From NCBI GenBank assembly GCA_038501195.1, contig JBBPUQ010000002.1:5099001-5163000 (forward strand): a stretch of 64,000 nucleotides of DNA, given 5' to 3'. Below the pieces are notes generated by a model. It was not told the DNA's origin and did not search any database. It worked only from the letters and a program-made list of their open reading frames with translations. The translations under genes and the position numbers were made by a program. This document shows, one piece after another, positions 1-12,340 of this stretch (positions are counted from its first letter, which is position 1; each line of letters starts with the position of its first letter). The stretch is from Nemania diffusa. Lineage: Eukaryota; Ascomycota; Sordariomycetes; Xylariales; Xylariaceae.

Positions 1-1
1 T

Positions 2-1084
2 CTAGTACGGGACAGAGAGCCTGGTCGGGAAGTTATTATCGTGTCCGAAGTTGCCGTCTCAAGTGGACTTGCCGCTCTTAGACTCGGCGCTCCCCTGCCA
101 GATGGTTATTCCAAAGCCCCGAAGTCTCTCGGCATCAACGTCGTCCCGCCTCTGTGGACATCAGCGGACCATAACGACCTCTGGATCGACACACCGTACA
201 ACCCAAACCAGGACCGCAAAGTAAACGTGCTAATGGCTAAGCTGGCGCGACAGGGTATACATAAGGAGGCATGGGATTCCATGAAATACATGCTGGAGGC
301 GTGTTCAGTTTTCAAGCCGATGGAAAGTCTTTTTGGCGACCATGGTAAGATTATTGATCACCGCCCATGGGACATAAATTTCGTCTGTCACGATAAAACT
401 CTCCAAATGTGTATTCCTTCGCTTGAATACCCCATCTCTGACTGGCCGGCTAATTTCGCGTTCGGCGGGACGCTGCCACCCAAGGCCTGGCGTACCCCTG
501 GTTTTGTATTCCCCGACTGGTTCAAGCGAGTCGAGGAGAATAGCGCAAAGAAGGTGACCTCCGCTGCCCGCCGGAAAATCGTGGCCGTCGCGCAGGGGAC
601 GCTAGCTGTCGACTGGGAAAACGTCCTCATCCCAACGATCCAGGGGTTAGCGGGGAGAGACGATATCCTTGTCATTGCCGTCCTCTGCGTCAAAGGTGCT
701 ACGCTAGAAGGCCGAGTGCCGCTACCGCTGCCGGACAATATCGTTGTCGTGGATTACTTCCCGTACGATGCGGTCATCGATCACGCGGATGTCTTCGTCT
801 CGAACGGTAGCTATGGCGTGTTCTCGCACTGCGTCGCGCACGGCGTGCCTATGGTCCTCTCCGGTCATACCGAAGATAAAATCGCCTTAGGGATGAGGGG
901 AGATTATGCTGGATTCGCTTTCAACCTAGGCGCGGAGCAGCAGACACCAGAATCGTTTGCGAAAGGGGTTGATACCGTCCTCACCAACCCCAAATTCAAG
1001 ACACGGGCAATGCAATTAAAGGCCGAAGCAGAGGCGTTCGATGCCTTGGGTACTGTGGAGAGAGAGCTAAGGGCTTTGTTTTAG
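2..1084 (+). CDS. UDP-glycosyltransferase (GT1 family), 3' part, 5' end outside window
   Basis: The frame is open from the first bases of the window to the stop at 1082-1084, about 360 residues. No convincing ATG lies near the left edge (the first candidate initiator at 41 is GTG), so the start lies upstream or in an earlier exon. The C-terminal half looks like a GT-B-fold UDP-sugar transferase. It has a stretch reading VAVAQGTLAVDWENVL, then DYFPYDAVIDHADVFVSNG, then the nucleotide-sugar-binding region with SNGSYGVFSHCVAHGVPMV and TEDK, equivalent to the HxG(V/I)P...EDK block of fungal and bacterial family-1 glucosyltransferases. Such enzymes move glucose from UDP-glucose to small lipophilic acceptors such as sterols, polyketides or macrolides. 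The acceptor cannot be read from sequence. Family membership is fairly sure; the missing N-terminus would hold the acceptor-binding domain. Confidence 0.8.
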   Translation, partial: LVRDREPGREVIIVSEVAVSSGLAALRLGAPLPDGYSKAPKSLGINVVPPLWTSADHNDLWIDTPYNPNQDRKVNVLMAKLARQGIHKEAWDSMKYMLEACSVFKPMESLFGDHGKIIDHRPWDINFVCHDKTLQMCIPSLEYPISDWPANFAFGGTLPPKAWRTPGFVFPDWFKRVEENSAKKVTSAARRKIVAVAQGTLAVDWENVLIPTIQGLAGRDDILVIAVLCVKGATLEGRVPLPLPDNIVVVDYFPYDAVIDHADVFVSNGSYGVFSHCVAHGVPMVLSGHTEDKIALGMRGDYAGFAFNLGAEQQTPESFAKGVDTVLTNPKFKTRAMQLKAEAEAFDALGTVERELRALF

Positions 1085-1303
1085 ACCTCAATATTAGAAG
1101 TCCGCCCTATGGCAAAAAAAAAATCCTTTAACGAGACCTGTAACCCTTATTATCCAGTTTAAAATTAAATCCTGCCTTAAATCCCGCTATACCTATTCCA
1201 CCAAGCGTGACGGTATCTATTAATCGAAAAATTGAGATCGCGACGACATCTGTTCTCAAAATCTTCGACAAAAGGATCAGAGGTGATTGAATTAAGCTCG
1301 CCT

Positions 1304-2152
1304 CTAATCATTGGCCATTGGACGTCGCGAAGGGTCGAACTCGGTCGCTTCGTAATAAATCGTCGAGGGTGTGAAGAAATACTGCTCCTGAATCCTCCTA
1401 TAGTATATCAAGGCTCTTGACCAGCATTTAGCAGAAAACGAGGGGTTGTGGTGTATCAAAATAGCGTCGGCAGCGGGGTCCTGAGGCATGTTGTCATAGC
1501 GGAATTCTTCGAGCTTCGGTAGACGGGAGACCAAGTTGTCCAGTGTCGCAGGTTTCCAGGCTCGGTTATGTCGTACTTTGAGGTGGAGGCTCGTGACGGC
1601 GGGGGCTTCCGGTAAGGTTTGCCACCAATCCCTCTCGTAAGCTTCGTTGAAATATACACCCGCGTCATTGCCTAGAATTACTCGATCACAAGGGGCTAAA
1701 GCTGTCTCGGTAGAATCAAGAGATTTTCGACTGGGAGAGTAGATCTCGATCTCTAAGTTGAGTTGTCCTTGGGGCTCCCATGAGCTGAGCATCCAAAACA
1801 GGTCGTGCATTGCTGTGGTAACAATGCAGATATCTGTTGTGCGTGGAGATTGCGAGTTGTCCGGTGAATTTTCCGACAGGTGACCACTATCCCCTTCAAG
1901 TTATAGTAAAAGAGAGATGCACCTGACTTGAGCTCGGTTGTCCTGAGTCATACGGTTAAGCTCGAGCAAGTTCCATAGTGTAAGTTTGATGTTTTCGAAG
2001 TTAGAATGCTCGATGTTGTTTTGCCGTTCACGTGTTGGGGTTGCCGGTTGAGCGGAGGAACGGTCATGGTGGGTTGAGCGAATCGGGAGGGAGAGCTGGG
2101 TTTCTCTAGACAGAGCTTCCTCGGATGGTTTGGTGCCGGTAGATGGAGACAT
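1304..2152 (-). CDS. Truncated F-box-like / LRR-type fungal hypothetical protein
   Basis: Two stretches share one minus-strand frame: 2152-1923 starting at an ATG, and 1886-1304. Joining them across a 36-nt GT-AG interval (1922-1887) gives a continuous 270-residue protein. The interval is unusually short for an intron, so this model is tentative. The second part carries features I associate with a large fungal family usually annotated as F-box or hypothetical proteins: LFWMLSSWEP, then LEIEIYSPS, then WWQTLPEAPAVTSLHLKVRH and LPKLEEFRYD. Full-length relatives continue for hundreds of residues with leucine-rich C-terminal repeats; this one stops soon after LPKLEEFRYD. I also see no F-box at the N-terminus. 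A decayed or truncated gene is therefore likely. The alternative is an intact short gene covering only 1304-1810 from an internal ATG. Confidence 0.45.
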
Positions 2153-3050
2153 TTTGGTCCGTTAGTGACGTTATAAGATTGAGGGGGGGAAATAGTACTT
2201 AGTAGTAGATGGAAGACTTTGGCGTGAAATGGTTTGAGGAGATGATAGAGAAAAAGAGAAGGGGTGCGAGAAATTCAGACCTTATATATGTAAGGATTTA
2301 TTACATTTTCTTCGGCCACGCAATCTTCCAATCCAGGTTTGGCCCTAGTTGAAGCCTTTACTGTTCAAAGAAATATTTACTTACGAGGAAGCTATTATAG
2401 TTGATACCCTTGAGCCATGAGGCTCTATTTCTCTTAATAACGTTCATCAATCCTGGGTTAACAAAGCAGTCGAACAAGCCTTAGCCATGCGAGTGAGCTT
2501 AGGATTTCCGCTTGACTTCCCGTAACATTTTCGATCTTGTTAGGCTGGCCTATCCTTCCATTTGCAGCCGTGCTTCTACTTTAAAGGATTTGATATTCAT
2601 AGATACATGGCTATCTACTGGGGAGCGAAAGACATCTGGACGTTGTATAAATATATTGTATCCGGATTATGACTAAGTCGTAGATAGTATGCATGAAGAC
2701 TGTCAAGACCAGCTTTCATATGCTTGAAGAATATAATCTATTGAAAAACAACGAAAATGCTAATCGTATAATCCCTATTATCCCCCATAACGCCCACAAC
2801 TCCACACCCACATATATGACCGCTTGAAGGTGCCCAATATCAAAGCGCTATTTGGCAGCCCATATCAGGAATGTACATTGCAAAAGCTCCTAGAGTCCTA
2901 GCAAGACGTAGTAACCGCAAAATCGGACATTTTGTCCCCCCAGCAACCAATAGATGCTTACAAACTGACATCTCCAATAGAAACTATTCAACAATACTGA
3001 TGATCGATGCTAGAAAAGTTATTTAATGGGAATTATACCCTTCTCAGGCC
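2153..3050. other. Intergenic, no gene seen
   Basis: About 900 bases between two minus-strand genes. It should hold the promoter of the F-box-like gene on its left and the 3' region of the flavin-carrier gene on its right. A TATATA-like stretch (tatatatg) lies at 2283-2290, about 135 bases upstream of the ATG at 2152 on the minus strand. I see no open frame with coding character, repeat or RNA gene. Confidence 0.5.
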
Positions 3051-5573
3051 TTACTCATGGTCATACCCGGCCCCTCGCTGCCAGGGACTAGCATTTTGCG
3101 CTCGAGATATAGAGTGGTTCGAGGGGCTCGCGGTTCGCGAGATTCCGTCGTTAGAGGGCATTAGGGAGGAATGCTGATCAGCAGAATAACGAGAAGGGTC
3201 GTTTTGTATAGTGCTCGTAGATGTGGTGTCTACTGACGGGACAGGCCTATTTATGGATTGCGGACGTGAGCGTGGTGCTTGCCGAAATGAAGGTGGTGCG
3301 AGAGACTCGTTATCGTCCAGCCCAGACCCGTATCCCAGCTTTTCGCCACGAGCCGTCATTGCTAAAGCGTCAAGCTCGCCGGTGGCAGCTAGCTGGCTTT
3401 GAGATTTCATGAATGAGGTTCGGTCGTCAGCCATGAATTTGTATCGGCCGTCGGGGTTGTCGGTGAAGAAGACGATGATAGTGGAGATAATTAGTACGAG
3501 AAGCAGAATTAAGGTGGCAGCGGCGTTCAGGACCCATAGAACTACGCCGATAACACCAGTTACGATGTCCGGTTGGTCGAAGACATTTGTGAAGATTAAT
3601 AGAAATATGGCGTTAACGAAGTTGACAGCGCAAATAGCGATATTAAAAGAGTTTATCTTTTTGTCCATCCACGGCCGCAAGACTGAAGCTGTTATGAGGG
3701 CAGCTGCCTCGATTAGCAGCAAGGCAATGGCCTGGACGGTGCCGGCATTTTGGGCAAATGCGATAAAGAACGATTTGAGTATAGTGTACCCAAGTACAGG
3801 GACGATGAAGTAATATGCAGAAGCACGGAATTGGATATATAGAAAGCCTAGTAAAAGTTAATATTGGTATGCAGGAGACGAATAGCGAGCTGCAGTTGTG
3901 AATTTGCCGCGAAAGCACTTACCCCATTTATTGAGAGTCTGAGGATCCGAAAAGAGGATATATGCAGGGTTCCTGTGCAGGACAACTGAGCGGTGAGCGA
4001 TTCGGATCAGTCTGTAAGAGGCCCAGAATAAGCCAATATTGACGTATAAGAGGAAAAACACGGCCAGAAGCACTTCTGCCGCGGAGTCTCGCTGAGTAAA
4101 TTCCCACAAGGAGAGGATGGTGACTGGTGCATAGCCAATAAGGGTGATACGGAAGAGGACGCCTTTAAGCACGGTAACTAAGGGTTTATTGTTAGTGCTT
4201 CAAGTCTGACGATACAATCCAAGATAGGTATGTAGATAAGATACTTACGCCATCCATTGCGGAAATCCAAAAATGTGTCACCCTTGATCAATCCAGCCTT
4301 CGCAGCAAGCTCGCATGCTCCTTTGAAGAGCGCAATGATGATTGCAGTAAAAGCCATGACGATGTAGAAAGAAACGATGCTAGTGACAAAAAGATTTGTA
4401 GTCTCAATATCCGCACGGAAGGCGACGCGCTGAATACCATAGACGATATAGCTACCATAGTCAGTTTTGATATTTCCACGCTTCATGAGAGCCGAAGCAG
4501 GCTGCGATATAGCGCGTGGCATAATTGCCTCTGCACGCTTGAATAGACTAAGGCTTGGCGCAATGAGAGGCTCCGATCGCTTCTGAACCTCCACAGATAC
4601 AGTGCCTAGTGTGTCAATGATTCTTGCCGCAGTACCACCGGTCGAACGTTGATACCATGTAAAGATGTTTTGTACTACAGACAACCCTGTTAGTTATGTA
4701 TCTTCTAAGTAACCGTAACAGCAGCTGCTCAGCACTAGCCAAATATACTTCATGACCGGCAGTCAAGAGGCCGTGCACGCGCCCTTGCGAGATCTTAATT
4801 AAAATCGTCCAAAACTTACAAAAGCCAACATTGACGATACCCAAGCTCCACTGAAAATCTTGAGTCCATGATTGAACAACAGGGGGTAACGGAATGCCGA
4901 CGAGGCCAACCATAGCCTGTGATTGAAAATAGCCAGTTAAAGCCAAAGCCGTGGCAGCGACGTGAGAGGCGGCGTTTGAATGCCCCAGGCCAGAGAGGAG
5001 GGCAGACGAAACAAGAGCGAGCCCTGCGACGATTGCAGAGGCCCATTTAACGCCAATTAGATCGACGGTCAGACCGTTTGATACATTCGCCTCCAGGCAA
5101 GCAACACTCTGGCCTGCCATGGCGCCACTCGTGGCATTGATGTAAATCTTGACCTTCGCATCGATATCGGGGAAGGTATAGGCGATTCCAGGCACGAGAC
5201 TTGCAGTGCTCGGGTCTACGTTTAAGCTGAAAGGATCATCCAGGTTTCCCGAGACCATAGGACAAAAGCCGGCAAGGTCGAACTTGCACGGGTCGATGAC
5301 AAGCGAATAGAACTCGTAGCCATAGGCGGATATGGATACGTCAAATTCGACGCGGGCCTCGATGGTCGAGACGGCGCTGATGTTGACATCGATGGAATTC
5401 TTCGACGGTGTGTAGCGAAGGTTGAATAGACTAGCCGTGAAGCCCGAGTTGGCCTGGCATGCGTTGAGCGAGTTGGTTTCGAGTTGCTTCACGGCGGCAG
5501 CCGGTAGAACGAGGGCGAGGATAGAGCACAGGACAAGGAACAGTGTCCTTGTTGATGCCGTTAACGAAGCCAT
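3051..5573 (-). CDS. TRP/ML-domain flavin carrier protein (FLC family)
   Basis: Four exons: 5573-4820, 4674-4249, 4177-3923, 3847-3051. They join in frame to 743 residues, with GTAAGT donors and TAG acceptors throughout. Residues 1-27 are a signal peptide ending in LPAAA. A cysteine-containing ML-like lumenal domain follows (cysteines in NACQAN, VIDPCKF, AGFCPM and VACLEA), then a TRP-like multi-pass membrane region running through exons 2-4 (for example VLKGVLFRITLIGYAPVTI and ITASVLRPWMDKKINSF). A hydrophilic serine- and proline-rich cytosolic tail of about 120 residues ends the protein. The family is the fungal Flc1-3 group: ER or vacuolar membrane proteins linked to FAD transport into the ER, calcium homeostasis and cell-wall integrity. 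Length and domain order fit a full gene. Which FLC paralogue it is cannot be decided here. Confidence 0.9.
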
Positions 5574-8500
5574 GTCGGATGTGAGCTATGTGGTGGTAAG
5601 CGACACCATGCGCGGGCGGATAGACGAAGAGCCACGTAGGCGAGCGCAGAGCGCAGGTTGAGTCGATGTGATCTTCGATGATTCCACTGGCGCCGATGCT
5701 AAATGCACTAATCTATCCTTCGAGAGGAAAGAAACCGGCGATGCACATGCAGTACGGAACGGCGGATCTGGAAACGGAGTCTGCGGAACACCGGCTTGTC
5801 GCGTTTGGAGCGGTACTGTGTCGTAGGTTCGGGAGTATTGGTTCGAATTATGAGGCCGCGCTAGATGTCGAGGGAAAAGCGAATGAAACTTGCCCTATGG
5901 CATTACACTACCGCTATTGTGAGAAGGGATGGCGATGCGCGGTGAGCGGGAGGCGGTTGTTTGGCGTGGGAATGACCGGCAGAGGCGGAATGGTGGGATA
6001 CCTGACGTTATTGTAGCGACAGTGTTAAGGATCATCTCCCTGCAAATGCTCACCAGTGCCACATCATACCGCACTTGCTTCTTTCAATCCAGCCAGTCAG
6101 ATGGACGGGGGGTACAGGATACTTATTGTCGAGTCCGTCCCGCACCTCCCATACAGTATCTACAAACTGTACTATTGGCTAGTCTGGCTAGTCTAGGCAG
6201 CCGAATAATGAAATTGGAACCACCCATTTGCAGCCATTTCTAGGCCGCTAAACCAATCAGGATAAGACCGTCACTTTAGATAGGTCGATCACCAATACAA
6301 ATAACGTCATGCTCTAGCACATCTCCATAGCTACAGTATTTCTGTATCCTCGCTAATACGGTACAGAGCCTTCACCAACGGCGTAAACAGGTACTAAACT
6401 ACGCATTAGGGAGTGGTTGAGGGGGCGACAATTATGCCTTGTAACACCTCGCACAACTGCTACGATGTGCAATGATTTTGCATGTTTACGAAGGGGCGAG
6501 GCTCGGGAATATAGAATAAGAGCTGCCTAAGCCAAGCGTTTCTACTGTAGTAATGGCCCATGGGTACTAGCAGTGAGTGATTATACACAGCCTCCCTCAT
6601 AATGTCCTTATTCGGCCACAGGACCACGCTAACGCTACCCACTAAGCACGCAAGCGATTTGACAGCGCTACTTACCTCGTCCAAGTAGTGTGTACATAGG
6701 AACCTACCATACGATCCGAGCTGCCGGGGTGCGACGAACACGAGAAAATGCTGACGCCAAAACTTCTAACCCCATAGCGATTATCTATTTTCATGCATAC
6801 ATATGGCAAACATCTACAGAGGGCCATGTTCTTCAGTCTATGATAGTTGCTGCGCGTATCGAGGCCGGCATGGGGTTCAATCAAGGTTGACGTTTTACGC
6901 AGAGCTGGTGTTTATGTACTTACTAACCACGTGGGTATCTCTTGGTATACTTTGTTTGCAGCACTGACGTGCCAAGCTTTGTGGGATGGGAAGTTAGATC
7001 TCCCGCTTTTTTGTGGACAGTATAACTAATCCAAATAAGGCAACGGCAATACAGTTCTCTTCGCTCAGTCCCGGGCCGAGAATCTGGGTTGTACGTAGTA
7101 CCATAAAGCGGAGTTCTAAAGGCGGTTCAACCTCCTAGTAGCCTACTACCTTTTAAACTTAGAAACATAATTATAAAATTATGATGCTATGTTGTAAAGT
7201 AGCTAGTTAGTGCTTGAGAATACCCCTCATCTATTTGCTTCCATATTTATGCGCGTATTTCCAACTAGTCTACGCCTTGAAATAGTTTATGTTACTTACT
7301 CTACTCCCTCCTTATTAACAAACTTATATTTTCCACTCCAGCAAATTGGGCATTTTCCGAACACGTTTTTCTTAACAGGTTGATCGTGATATCGCGAATC
7401 AGGCAGCTCCGATTGACTGACGCTCCCAATAAGTGAGCAGCTCTAAGCCGTCTTCGTAGTGCTTAAGAAATGGGACACATCGAAGAGGATTGACTATCAA
7501 CTTTATGCTATATCAGAGACTATAACAGACTTCCTGGTGTTGATATAGTACGTGAAAAAACACTCTTTCCCCCCTCTTTAAACAAATTCTCCTTATTATC
7601 TATGCTTGCTAGTTTATTAGCTATAGACGGAGTAGGCAGGAGAGGCTAAGTTAGGCTGCCATATTCAACGATTTACACATACCAACAGTAATTTAAATAA
7701 GCCGGCTGTGTTGTGCTGTGAAACGCGGGCCAAGCGTCCATCGGGTGAGACTCTAGTCTACCAGGCTTAACGCGAAATAGCTGCGAATTCAGGAGACCTC
7801 AATAGCTTTTCATAATCATAATCAAAGTCTTAAGATGCCTTCATTTGAACTATGATTAAGTCCATCACTCGCCTTCCCATGATCTCTTGCCATTCTCATA
7901 TGAAGCTTAGTGTTCAGGTCAAGACTAACATCCACCTTCCTATAGGCCGTAGGCCCGGCAGGAAAGCTACCAACGTCATAGAGACGAACTTTTATAGGCA
8001 GGGTCAATGTGTAAACTTGAGTCTAGGTAGAAAACTAGACTAGTCTACATAGGAAAGTTATAAGGGTCTACTCGTACGCATAAGGTGTCGATAGGTAGGT
8101 GCTGAAAATGGGGCCATGCATAGCGTGCATACATTGTAACGTTGACCAGCCAATTACGGAGTGTTATTCTATGCAATATGCGAGGCTTCTCTTATTGTCG
8201 CAACACTAGTTTATAAGATATATATGGCTTACATGTATAGATTCAGATATCTTCCATCCGTACTTGAAATCGTATACTCGGTCACCTCTATCACCATGAT
8301 GAAAAGTCACGGCTTTTCATTGAAAACCTTCGCAGATGAGGGATTTAAAGCATGGATCTAGTCGGGGAGCGGATAAGGTTTAGCGGCAGTGAGGGGCTTG
8401 TCGTCAGCGCCCTTGGAGTGGGTTATAAACTCTAAGAACCAACAGTTACATATAGATAGTGACTCACAACAGTCGTATCTACATTTCAGCAAAGCGGTCT

Positions 8501-8657
8501 TGATACTGGTAAGGTAATTAGAGGTTTTATATCGAGGTTTTCCTCCCAGAAAGCTTATTCTGATATCTGGTCTCGACGGCTCGAGAAACGACTACGGTGG
8601 AGAGTCAAGGCGACACTTTGTTCACACGCCCTTACCAATCTAGGTTACATCGTCACG
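5574..8657. other. Long intergenic region between divergent genes
   Basis: About 3.1 kb between the start of the flavin-carrier gene (minus strand) and the start of the MFS gene (plus strand), so it holds both promoters. Several short frames exist (for example 5678-6016), but they have no recognisable domain and no splice-extended partners, and I do not believe them. Base composition is moderately AT-rich and mixed. It is not of the extreme type seen in the repeat islands. No tRNA, inverted repeat or tandem array was seen. Confidence 0.5.
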
Positions 8658-10242
8658 ATGGCGACCGCAACGTCCACTACTACAGCCATCGAGCTAGAGG
8701 ATCTACGGCTCACGGTACTGCAGCGCGAGCCCATCGAAGCCCCGAAAAGCGACAACGAAAGCGTGGATCCCGTCCTAGAAGCTTCGCGCTTAGCCGACTC
8801 GGATGTGCCCGACGGCGGCTACGGCTGGGTTGTCGTAGCCTCCTGCGCTATTCTGTCGTGGTGGACCATTGGCACGAGCTACAGTTGGGGGGTGATTCAG
8901 GGCGCTTTGGTCGATGAGGGTCTATCAACGCCCGCGGTGCTGTCATTTGTCGGAGCACTTGGTCCTACGCTACTTGCCGCCGTGGCCATTTTGAACTCCC
9001 GTATTATGCGCATGATCGGCGTACGATACACCGGCATGCTGGGTGTATTTCTCATTGGCCTTGCTGAGATTCTGGCAGGCTTCGCTGTGAAAAGCGTCCC
9101 TGGCCTGTTCGTCACGGAAGGCGTATTATTAGGACTAGGGTTTGGGTAAGGAAATTCCTTCAACCAGTGTTATTTTGACTATTTCGCTAACCTGGCTATA
9201 GGCTTTCGTTCATAGTGAGTCTACGCTCTACGGGGTGCTACCCACCGCTGTAGTGATATTACTGCTAAGGACATTTTAGGTCACTTCAAGCACACCGGCC
9301 CAATACTTTAGCAAGAAGCGTGGTCTTGCGAACGGTGTTGTCTTCGCTGGTGGTGGCTTTGGCGGCGCCGTTCTGAGCCTGGTACTGGATCCACTGATCC
9401 GATCCTCTGGCCCTGCTTGGGCTTTTCGATTTCTTGGTCTCAGTACTCTCGCTACTGGGCTACCTGCTGCATGGTTTCTGAAAGAACGCACGGCTATCCG
9501 TAAAGGAGGATTTGTCGAATGGTATGCTGCCATATACTCAAAGTCTGCGCCCATGTTCGAGAGCTAACAAGTCTTAAGGCGTTTATTCAAAGACCCCAGT
9601 TTCGTCTTCGTCTTCGTTGGGGGGGCTATTGGAACTTTCCCTCTTCTCGTGCCTCCGTTCTTTATCCCCCTTTTTGCTAATGCTATCGGTTTAAGCTCTG
9701 CCACAGGTGCTGGTTTGCTGGCTGGTTTCAATTTCGCGTCAGCAATCGGAAGAATCTTCAGTGGCATCTTATGTGATAAGATCGGCCCCCTTAACGCTCT
9801 CTTCCTTGCCCTCACCCTCGCGGCGGTCAGCATGCTCGCTATCTGGCCGGTGTCTACGACCTTAGGTCCTCTAGCAGTCTTTAGCGTTATCAATGGGATG
9901 GCGAATGGGGGGTTTTTCTCCACTATGCCCACAGTAGTAGGTAACTGTTTTGGCTCTGCCCGGGTCACTGTTGCGATGGGCATGATAGTAACTAGCTGGT
10001 CTGGCGGTTACCTGTTGGTAAGTCACGAAAAGATCTCAGTCTAATGAAGACATTGCTCATCTAGATGTGCCTAGGGAGCTCCTATTGCGGGGTATTTGCT
10101 TGATGCGTATGGTGGACAGGATTCCGGATTTCAGGCATATCGTCCTGCTATGTTTTATGCTGGCTCTCTAGCACTTGGTGCTGCAGGCTTCATTGAGCTT
10201 GTTCGATTTCGCGCTAACAGAAACTTTTTTGCGAGACTCTAA
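8658..10242 (+). CDS. MFS transporter, monocarboxylate porter (MCT/SLC16) type
   Basis: Five exons: 8658-9145, 9202-9214, 9280-9521, 9579-10017, 10075-10242. They join in frame to 449 residues. Exon 2 is only 13 nt long; it is needed to connect GLGFG with SFIVTSSTPAQYFSKKRG. After a charged cytosolic N-terminus (about 50 residues) comes the MCT signature PDGGYGWVVV at residues 51-60, which starts transmembrane helix 1. The Major Facilitator pattern follows: two sets of six helices, the SKKRGLANG loop, and a cytosolic middle loop around FLKERTAIRKGGFVEW. Members carry monocarboxylates or related small solutes across the plasma membrane with protons. Fungal Mch-type relatives have other or unknown substrates, one being riboflavin, so the substrate is open. 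The gene stands alone, with the AT-rich retroelement starting 418 bases after its stop. Confidence 0.88.
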
Positions 10243-10407
10243 ATACAGCGGATTTCGTCTACAGTGAAGAGGAAGGAGAATTGGTTGCAACTAGGAATAA
10301 GGATGTAGAAGGATGTAGTATAGGGTTTAATAGAAAGATCAATTGACTCCTAGCCCTCTAGGTCCTTGAGGGGACTAGAGGTCTATATATATAGCCAAAA
10401 CTACTGA

Positions 10408-10632
10408 TGTAACCACACCAATCGGGTCTGGGAATATTATGACCTAAATTACTGGGAGTTGGTGCGGGCTTCGGAACCTGAATGTATTAAGATATATGAT
10501 GCACTTTATCATGGTCGTCGCGAGGAAAATGCCTATCGAGAAAGTAGACTAGGAGAGGTCCTCGGCTATGTTGTTCGCGATAAGAAAAAGGCAACTCAAA
10601 GCTGCCTAACATGTGCTTTATATAAAGTCTAG
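10408..10632 (+). pseudogene. Open 75-codon stretch with protein-like composition, possible gene remnant
   Basis: Between a TGA at 10405 and a TAG at 10630 one plus-strand frame stays open without an early ATG. It reads like real protein, including WEYYDLNYWELVRA, IYDALYHGRREENAYRES and LGEVLGYVVRDKKKA. It ends 28 bases before the first LTR of the retroelement. I do not recognise a family. It may be the 3' end of an older gene, a fragment left by the insertion, or chance. There are no splice signals I would trust to join it to the transporter upstream. Confidence 0.25.
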
Positions 10633-10659
10633 CAAAGTACTTTATATTTATAAGATTAA

Positions 10660-10925
10660 TGTTAAATAGGCTATATATATACAATAGTATATATAGGTTA
10701 TGTATAAATAGAATATAAAGCTAGTTGTACTATGTTTATATTAATAATTAATTCTAAAAGAAATTCCTTTATACAGCTAGAGATTTTATTGTAAATAAAA
10801 TTTCTTCTAGCATATAAAATAAATGCTTGTTTATATAACTATATACTTGTTTATATAACTACAATATAAATATTATAGTATATAAACTATAATATATAGT
10901 TATAATTAATATTAATATTTTAATA
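10660..10925. repeat. Left LTR of outer retrotransposon (266 bp)
   Basis: This copy aligns without gaps to 24441-24706. It keeps G and C in its outer part (TGTTAAATAGGC, AGGTTATG, GCTAGTTGTACTATG), while its inner part is mutated to A/T. The right copy shows the opposite: a mutated inner half and an intact outer half. The shared core includes TTAATAATTAATTCTAAAA. Confidence 0.85.
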
Positions 10926-11410
10926 TTAGCTTTTTTTTTTTATAGTTATAATTAGATATTATATAAAAATAAAAAAATAAAAAATAAAAAAACAATATAT
11001 TTTATAATAATTTAGTTTTATTATATAATAAGTCGATTATTTTGCAGCTATATATAAATAATATAGTTTAATTATTTACTATATTAATTTAGTTTATATA
11101 TTATATAATATTTTTAATTAATTAAAATAACAAATTATTATTTATTAAATTGTTAATTATAGTTAATTTATTAAAAATAACTTTTTTATATAATAATAAA
11201 ATCTATAATAAATTATTAATAGTTAATTTAATAAGTTTTATATAATTAATTAATTAATAATTATTTGTTAATTTATTTATTTAATAAATAACTGCTATAT
11301 AAAAAAAAAAAAGTATTAAATATTATATAAAAAAAATAAACAATATTGATTAAAATATTAGTTTATATAATATAAAATTTTAAATATAAATATTTAGCTA
11401 GTTTTTATTT

Positions 11411-11411
<1 letters not shown>

Positions 11412-11474
<63 letters not shown>
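11412..11474. repeat. 63-base T homopolymer with following ATTT and TA microsatellites
   Basis: An unbroken run of 63 T, then G, then 9 more T, an (ATTT)n tract to about 11520 and a (TA)n tract to about 11546. Smaller homopolymers of A lie at 12102-12130 (29 bases) and 12516-12542 (27 bases). All are inside the outer element. Long-read or polymerase length error is likely at such tracts, so the exact run length is uncertain. Confidence 0.9.
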
Positions 11475-11475
<1 letters not shown>

Positions 11476-11490
11476 TTTTTTTTTATATAT

Positions 11491-11552
<62 letters not shown>

Positions 11553-12097
11553 ATAGCAGTAGTAATAATATAATAGCTATTTGTTTGTTTTTATTTTATA
11601 TTTATTTCTTTAAATAATATATTGTAATTTTAAAACTTTGTTTAAATTAAAAATAATAATATAATAAAAATATATAACTTTTTAATTAAAAGTTAAACTT
11701 ATTAAACTTTTATATAGTTGTTTTATATAAATATATATTTATTTTTATATAAATAAATCTTTTTATATATTTTTAATTAATATATTTAATTATATAATAA
11801 GCTAAAAAAAATATTATTTATATCGCTTTTTTTATTAATATTTTTTTTTAAATATTAGTTTTAAATATTTTTATAAATATTTAAACAAAATTTATATATT
11901 AAAAAAAATACTTTTAAGCTATTTTAATTTAAAGTTAAAATTTAATTATATTATTTTATATTAACAGTTTTTAAAGTAGTTATTAATATTATATTAATAT
12001 ATTATTTATTAAATATTATTAAATTTTTAACTTTTAAAAAAGTATATATAATATATATATTTAATGTTTATATAGTATTTATTGTTTTTAATATAGC

Positions 12098-12132
<35 letters not shown>

Positions 12133-12340
12133 TTTAATTTTACTTTGTTTTTTATATAATAATTAAAAAATAATAAATTTAATTTTCTAATTTTTTTTTA
12201 ATAATATTTTTTTTATATATATTATATAAATGTTTTTTATATATATATATATTAAAATATTTTATATTATATATAAATTATTAAATATATATATATTTTT
12301 TAACTTTTTTTTAAATATAAAAGTTTATTATATATATATT

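Noticed and set aside
5678..6243. Overlapping short plus-strand frames upstream of the flavin-carrier gene
   Set aside because: No domain, no splice-compatible continuation, and the two frames overlap each other; typical of GC-normal promoter DNA.
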